DNA of 64,000 nucleotides from Methylacidiphilales bacterium (GTDB lineage: Bacteria; Verrucomicrobiota; Verrucomicrobiia; Methylacidiphilales; UBA1321), in assembly GCA_026225555.1 (NCBI GenBank), contig JAMFSY010000146.1:1-64000 (forward strand). Direction: 5' to 3'. A program made the translations under genes and the position numbers. The notes below the pieces were generated by a model. It was given only the letters and a program-made list of their open reading frames with translations. It ran no database searches and had not been told where the DNA came from. Shown here one piece after another: positions 59,977 to 64,000 of the stretch (within the stretch, counting starts at the first letter, position 1; each line of letters begins with the position of its first letter).

Positions 59977-62793
59977 ATGATAAAGCCGCCCTTTCGCATC
60001 CCGCGCGCTACCTATCGCCTGCAGATGCGCGCGGAATTTACCTTCGCGCACCTTGCGGACATCGTGGCCTACCTCGATGATCTCGGCATCTCCGACGTCT
60101 ACACTTCGCCGATCTTTCGCGCCTCGCCCGGCAGTTCGCATGGCTACGACGTTTGCGACCATAACGAGATCAGCCCCGAGCTCGGCGGCATCGACGGCTT
60201 GATGAAAGTCAGCGGTCTGCTCCAGGGACGCAACATGGGGCTGCTGGTCGATTTCGTGCCGAACCATATGGGCATCGAGGGGCCCTTCAACTGGCGCTGG
60301 ATCGATGTGCTCGAGCACGGGCACGAATCGCGCTTCGCCTCGTTCTTCGACATCCAGTGGAACCCGCGCCATGCCGTCTGGCAGGACCGCATTCTCGTGC
60401 CGATGCTGCATGATTTTTACGGCCGCGTGCTGGAGGAAGGCGAGATCCAGCTCAAGTATTTCGAGTCGGCCTTCTGGGTCTGTTATCGCACGCTCCGCTT
60501 TCCGCTAAGGCCGGAATCGTACGGCGCAATTCTCGAACGGCTCGCCTGGTTCAAGAATCCCGGCACGCCCCTCGCGCAAAAGCTGGAGCAGCTTTCCCTG
60601 CAATTCCGCACGCTGCCCAAGGCGGACGCGACCGAAAGCCTCGAGGCGGCACAGCTGCGCAACCGGCAGCGCGACACCCTGCGCAACGAACTCGCACAAT
60701 TGATCGAAACGGAAAATATCGCGGCGGACTTGGAGCAGGTGCTGAACGCGCTCAATGGCCAGAAAGGACACCCCGCGTCCTTCGATCACCTGCACGAAAT
60801 TCTCGAGGAGCAAAACTACCGGCTCGCCTTCTGGAAAAGCGGCACGCACGAAATCAATTACCGCCGCTTCTTCACCATCGACACGCTGGTCGGTTTGCAC
60901 ATGGAACGGCAGGACGTCTTCGACGATACCCACCGCCTGCTCCAGTACCTCCTCGAAAAAGGAGTCGTGACCGGCGTGCGCATCGACCATATCGACGGGC
61001 TCTGGGACCCGGCGCATTATCTTCAACGCCTCTCCAATCTCGGCCGGAAGGAGGAGGCCCCCACCTACATTTTGGTCGAAAAGATCCTGACCACGGGGGA
61101 GCAGCTTCCGGAAAACTGGGCCGTGCACGGCACGACCGGTTACGAGTTCGCCGGTAGCCTGATCGACCTGCTCATCGACGCGGAAGCGGAGCGCGTCTTC
61201 ACCCAAATCTATCGCGATTTCGCCGGCATGACGCTGGATCCGCACGAGCAGGCCTACCAGCTCAAGCTCTTCGTCATGGAGGAGCTCTTCCCCAACGCGA
61301 TCGATAACCTCGCCCTCGATCTTGAATCGCAGGTGAAGTCGGACCGCCGCTGGCGCGACTGGACGATCAACGACCTGCGCCTCGCGATCTCGCGCATCAT
61401 CGCCTGTCTCTCCGTCTACCGCACGTATCGGCGCGCCGGGCACAAGATCGGCCTCGCCGATATCTCCGTGGTGGAGCGCGCCGTGGCGGCCACGCTGCGC
61501 CGCAATCACGCCTCGGACCCGACGCCGTTTCTCTTTTTGCAGAGCCTTTGGGTCGGAGGTTATCCCGATACGAATCTCACGCCCGAGTCGAAGGATTGGG
61601 CGGATCGCTGGGTCTCCAAGTTGCAGCAGTACACCGGCGCGATCATGGCCAAGTCGATCGAGGACACTTTTTTCTACCGCTACGTCCGCCTGTTCGCCAC
61701 GAACGAGGTGGGACATCATCCCTCTGAATTCGGGCGTCCGGTCTCCTTCTTCCATGAGGCGAATCTCTACCGGGCCGAGCATTGGCCGGGCTGCATGCTT
61801 TCGACCTCCACGCACGACACCAAGGTGGCCGAGGACGTGCGCGCGCGATTGCTCGCCCTTTCGGAATTGCCCGAGCGCTGGGCGCAGGCGCTTCGGCGCT
61901 GGAGCGCGTCCAACCGCGATTTCAAGACGCCGGTGGACGGCGTCTCCGCGCCGGATGCGAATGAAGAATATCTGCTGTATCAAATCCTGCTCGGCGCCTG
62001 GCCGTTCGAGGAGAGCGAGGTCGGTGAGGTTTTCCGCGAACGGATCAAGGCTTACATGAAGAAGGCGCTCTCGGAATCGAAGGCGAATACCAATTGGGCC
62101 GCGCCCAACGAACCCTGGCTGAAGGCTTGCGATGATTTTATCGAAGGGCTCCTGGATCGTCAACGCGCCGCGGCTTTCTGGAAAGACTTCGTTCCCTTCG
62201 CGGAAGAGATTGCCTGGCGCGGAATGAATTTCTCACTCGTGCAGGTCGCGCTCAAGGCGACGGTTCCCGGCGTGCCCGATTTTTACCAGGGCACGGAATT
62301 ATGGGACTTCAGCCTGGTCGATCCCGACAACCGCCGCCCGGTCGATTACGCCTTGCGGCGCGAACAGCTCAAGACCCTGGAAGCAACGCCGCTCGCGGAC
62401 CTGCAGACCACGTGGAAGGATGGCCGGATCAAGATGCATATCATCCGCTCGATCCTGCTCTGTCGCCGGGAATTTCCCGCGCTCTTTGCGCGCGGCTCCT
62501 ACACGCCGATCACGATCACGGGCGCGCAGGCGGACCGATTTGTCGCCTTTCTCCGGCAGGACGGAAGCGAGGCGCTGCTCGTCGTCGCGCTGCGCCATCT
62601 CGGTACGGAAGAGACGCGCGATTTCAAGCGAATCTGCGGAGATGCCACGCTGGAAATGTCCGCCACGCCCACCGCTTGGCAGGATCTGTTTTCGCCCCGT
62701 CAGGTCGCAGGTCGGGCCAGCCAGATTCCGGTGGAGTTGCTTTTGAACGGCCTGCCGGTGGGCGTTTTCCGGGCCTTGCCGGAGACCAACTAG
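59977..62793 (+). CDS. treY: Maltooligosyl trehalose synthase
   Basis: TreY isomerises the reducing end of an alpha-1,4-glucan to trehalose; TreZ then frees the trehalose. The 938-residue GH13 protein starts PRATYRLQMRAEFTFAHLADIVAYLDDLGISDVYTSP, with nucleophile Asp in GVRIDHIDGLWDP, acid Glu in ILVEKIL and third Asp in STSTHDTK. Length is at the upper end of the family. GGTAGG precedes the ATG. It lies alone, 13 kb from treZ, and I found no sigma-54 promoter in front of it. Confidence 0.95.
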   Translation: MIKPPFRIPRATYRLQMRAEFTFAHLADIVAYLDDLGISDVYTSPIFRASPGSSHGYDVCDHNEISPELGGIDGLMKVSGLLQGRNMGLLVDFVPNHMGIEGPFNWRWIDVLEHGHESRFASFFDIQWNPRHAVWQDRILVPMLHDFYGRVLEEGEIQLKYFESAFWVCYRTLRFPLRPESYGAILERLAWFKNPGTPLAQKLEQLSLQFRTLPKADATESLEAAQLRNRQRDTLRNELAQLIETENIAADLEQVLNALNGQKGHPASFDHLHEILEEQNYRLAFWKSGTHEINYRRFFTIDTLVGLHMERQDVFDDTHRLLQYLLEKGVVTGVRIDHIDGLWDPAHYLQRLSNLGRKEEAPTYILVEKILTTGEQLPENWAVHGTTGYEFAGSLIDLLIDAEAERVFTQIYRDFAGMTLDPHEQAYQLKLFVMEELFPNAIDNLALDLESQVKSDRRWRDWTINDLRLAISRIIACLSVYRTYRRAGHKIGLADISVVERAVAATLRRNHASDPTPFLFLQSLWVGGYPDTNLTPESKDWADRWVSKLQQYTGAIMAKSIEDTFFYRYVRLFATNEVGHHPSEFGRPVSFFHEANLYRAEHWPGCMLSTSTHDTKVAEDVRARLLALSELPERWAQALRRWSASNRDFKTPVDGVSAPDANEEYLLYQILLGAWPFEESEVGEVFRERIKAYMKKALSESKANTNWAAPNEPWLKACDDFIEGLLDRQRAAAFWKDFVPFAEEIAWRGMNFSLVQVALKATVPGVPDFYQGTELWDFSLVDPDNRRPVDYALRREQLKTLEATPLADLQTTWKDGRIKMHIIRSILLCRREFPALFARGSYTPITITGAQADRFVAFLRQDGSEALLVVALRHLGTEETRDFKRICGDATLEMSATPTAWQDLFSPRQVAGRASQIPVELLLNGLPVGVFRALPETN

Positions 62794-62817
62794 TCGGGGC
62801 GGGAAGTGCCCCGCCCG

Positions 62818-63396
62818 CTATTGCGGCGGAGCCGGCGTGGACGAAGCCGCCTGGCGCAGTTGTTCCTGGTAGCGGACCGTCGCTTCGTCCAACGCGCTGG
62901 CGTGGTTCGGATCATACCCGAAGCGCCGTTGCATCTCCGGTGGCAGGTAAGCGAAGAGAACTTTGATGATGCCTTGTGAGTGGCTGATGACGATGCCATC
63001 GGCCTGCACCTTCAGAAGCTTACAATTCTGGTAGGTCTTCCCGATGATGGTCGAGATCGTCCCAAGATCGAGGGCGGACGAAGCGGAAGCGGACGTCGGC
63101 GCTGACGAAGTCGCCGCCATCGGGGTCGGGGAGGAAGGGCCATGGCTTTCCGCCGCCTGGGCGTCCTGCAATTGCCGGCTCAAAAGCTGATCCTGCGCCT
63201 GTGCCATGCCCAGGCTATGCGTGATATCGGCGCCTTGCGCTTTCAGTTTCTTATTTTTCGCTTCGAGCGCATCGACCTTTGCCTGCCACTCACCCAACTG
63301 ATGGGCGGTGCCGGTGCCGAGCCGTTTCTCCGTCGTATATTCGAAATAGGCACCTTCCCCTGCGACGATCAGGATGAGAAACAAAAAGAGTTTCAT
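62818..63396 (-). CDS. Anchored coiled-coil protein with conserved C-terminal domain
   Basis: This 192-residue protein has a signal anchor (MKLFLFLILIVAGEGAYFEY), a coiled coil (about 30-75, with KVDALEAKNKKLKAQG), a Ser/Ala/Pro-rich linker, and a conserved C-terminal domain (IGKTYQNCKLLKVQADGIVI, then HSQGIIKVLFAYLPPEMQRRFGYDP). I recall this domain from Verrucomicrobiota proteins, where it is usually of unknown function. The ATG at 63396 fits the signal anchor; longer frames add a non-conserved leader. Confidence 0.8.
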   Translation of the reverse strand: MKLFLFLILIVAGEGAYFEYTTEKRLGTGTAHQLGEWQAKVDALEAKNKKLKAQGADITHSLGMAQAQDQLLSRQLQDAQAAESHGPSSPTPMAATSSAPTSASASSALDLGTISTIIGKTYQNCKLLKVQADGIVISHSQGIIKVLFAYLPPEMQRRFGYDPNHASALDEATVRYQEQLRQAASSTPAPPQ

Positions 63397-63533
63397 GAAA
63401 GGTTCCCGGTGGCTTGAAGGTATATAAGATCGCAGAATATTTTGGAAGGCCAATCCGATTGCGCCTCGAGACGGTTCTTTTGACAGCCGGGATGACAATC
63501 GGCGCGCCCCGCTCTATGCTTCAGCCTGTTACC

Positions 63534-63896
63534 ATGATCATCATCATCTCCAAAGATTTCGATTTCGAATCGGCCCAGGCGCTCCCGCAATTCCCCGAAG
63601 GACATAAATGCCGCAAGATGCATGGGCATAGTTTCAAGGTCACGATTTCCGTGCGGGGACCGGTGGATGAGGCGACCGGGATCTTTTACGATCATGCGGC
63701 GATTTCCGATGCGATGCGCCCCATTGTCGATCAGCTCGACCACGCCTACCTCAACGACATTCCGGGGCTGGAAAATCCCACGATCGAGTTGATGGCCCGC
63801 TGGCTTTGGGAAAAACTCGCGCCGCAACTGGCCGGGCTCTACGAGATCGTCCTGCATGAGACGCCCCGCGCCCGCTGCGTTTATCGGGGGGAATGA
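63534..63896 (+). CDS. queD: QueD-like 6-pyruvoyl-tetrahydropterin synthase homologue
   Basis: This 120-residue protein matches QueD closely: PEGHKCRKMHGHSFKV, LDHAYLNDIPGLENPTIE, and the ending ARCVYRGE. QueD makes 6-carboxytetrahydropterin for queuosine. The first zinc His, normally in AAH near residue 16, is replaced by Gln (SAQALPQF), while HGH and Cys (HKC) remain. That may affect zinc binding or be a known variant. Assignment to the fold is firm; the reaction is less sure. A hairpin follows 24 bases after the stop. Confidence 0.88.
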   Translation: MIIIISKDFDFESAQALPQFPEGHKCRKMHGHSFKVTISVRGPVDEATGIFYDHAAISDAMRPIVDQLDHAYLNDIPGLENPTIELMARWLWEKLAPQLAGLYEIVLHETPRARCVYRGE

Positions 63897-63920
63897 ATTC
63901 GCTCTCCGGCCCTAAAAAGC

Positions 63921-63956
63921 GATCAGGCGATTACTCGCGAGAGCAACCGCCTGATC
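63921..63956. terminator. Hairpin after the QueD-like gene
   Basis: GATCAGGCG (63921-63929) pairs with CGCCTGATC (63948-63956) around an 18-base loop. No T run follows; instead comes AGGAGGAGA and ATG of a seven-codon frame that ends at TAA before the window edge. It may be a weak terminator or part of a leader. Confidence 0.5.
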
Positions 63957-64000
63957 TAGGAGGAGAATGAATGAAACTTACATAGAGTAAGACCCTTGGG

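Overview
The window is about 60% G+C bacterial chromosome with dense genes on both strands. I saw no rRNA, tRNA, phage gene or CRISPR array. The best guess is a soil- or water-living member of the Verrucomicrobiota. The main clue is the conserved C-terminal domain of the protein at 62818-63396, a type I associate with that phylum; this comes from recognition, not a search.

Layout: 3-748, a gene tail and a membrane protein. 811-9241, a kdp potassium-pump operon (kdpF-A-B-C plus a 50-aa companion) led by a KinB-like histidine kinase and preceded by an NtrC-like sigma-54 activator, not KdpD/KdpE. 9358-11115, an antiporter and a lipoprotein. 11222-16458, a probable lipid-modification cluster: two desaturases, a FemAB/GNAT-like transferase, an arginase-fold hydrolase and two overlapping SMR-like half-transporters. 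16504-18216, a sialate O-acetylesterase-type gene with an in-frame amber codon in its signal peptide. 18221-28936, two RND pumps, a DEAD-box helicase, a small exporter and a periplasmic protein. 29323-40666, a redoxin, rhaB, a glnD/GAF-kinase pair, pdxJ, two short-chain dehydrogenases and an EgtD-like methyltransferase.

40680-54751 is the most unusual part. Five promoters with the GG-N10-GC geometry of sigma-54 precede small stress-type genes: YflT-like, DUF883 and CsbD proteins, two DUF1328 proteins, a 71-aa membrane protein and a BamE-like lipoprotein. Some are followed by alpha-glucan/trehalose enzymes (GH15, TreZ, a GH13 enzyme) and by a second NtrC/KinB pair. Four of the five carry a version of the palindrome TGCGTNACGCA 87-129 bp upstream. 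I read this as a sigma-54-driven stress regulon that includes its own two-component system. TreY (59977-62793) would complete the TreY/TreZ route from alpha-glucan to trehalose, though I saw no such promoter in front of it.

54904-63896 holds a CHASE3 kinase with an Rcp1-like regulator, a PhyH oxygenase divergent from an AraC regulator, an acetyltransferase, TreY, a coiled-coil protein and a QueD-like protein. A family of palindromic, MITE-like repeats lies between genes at 13583, 29947, 31796, 37287 and 46627; at four of these sites it runs into the 3' end of a coding sequence.
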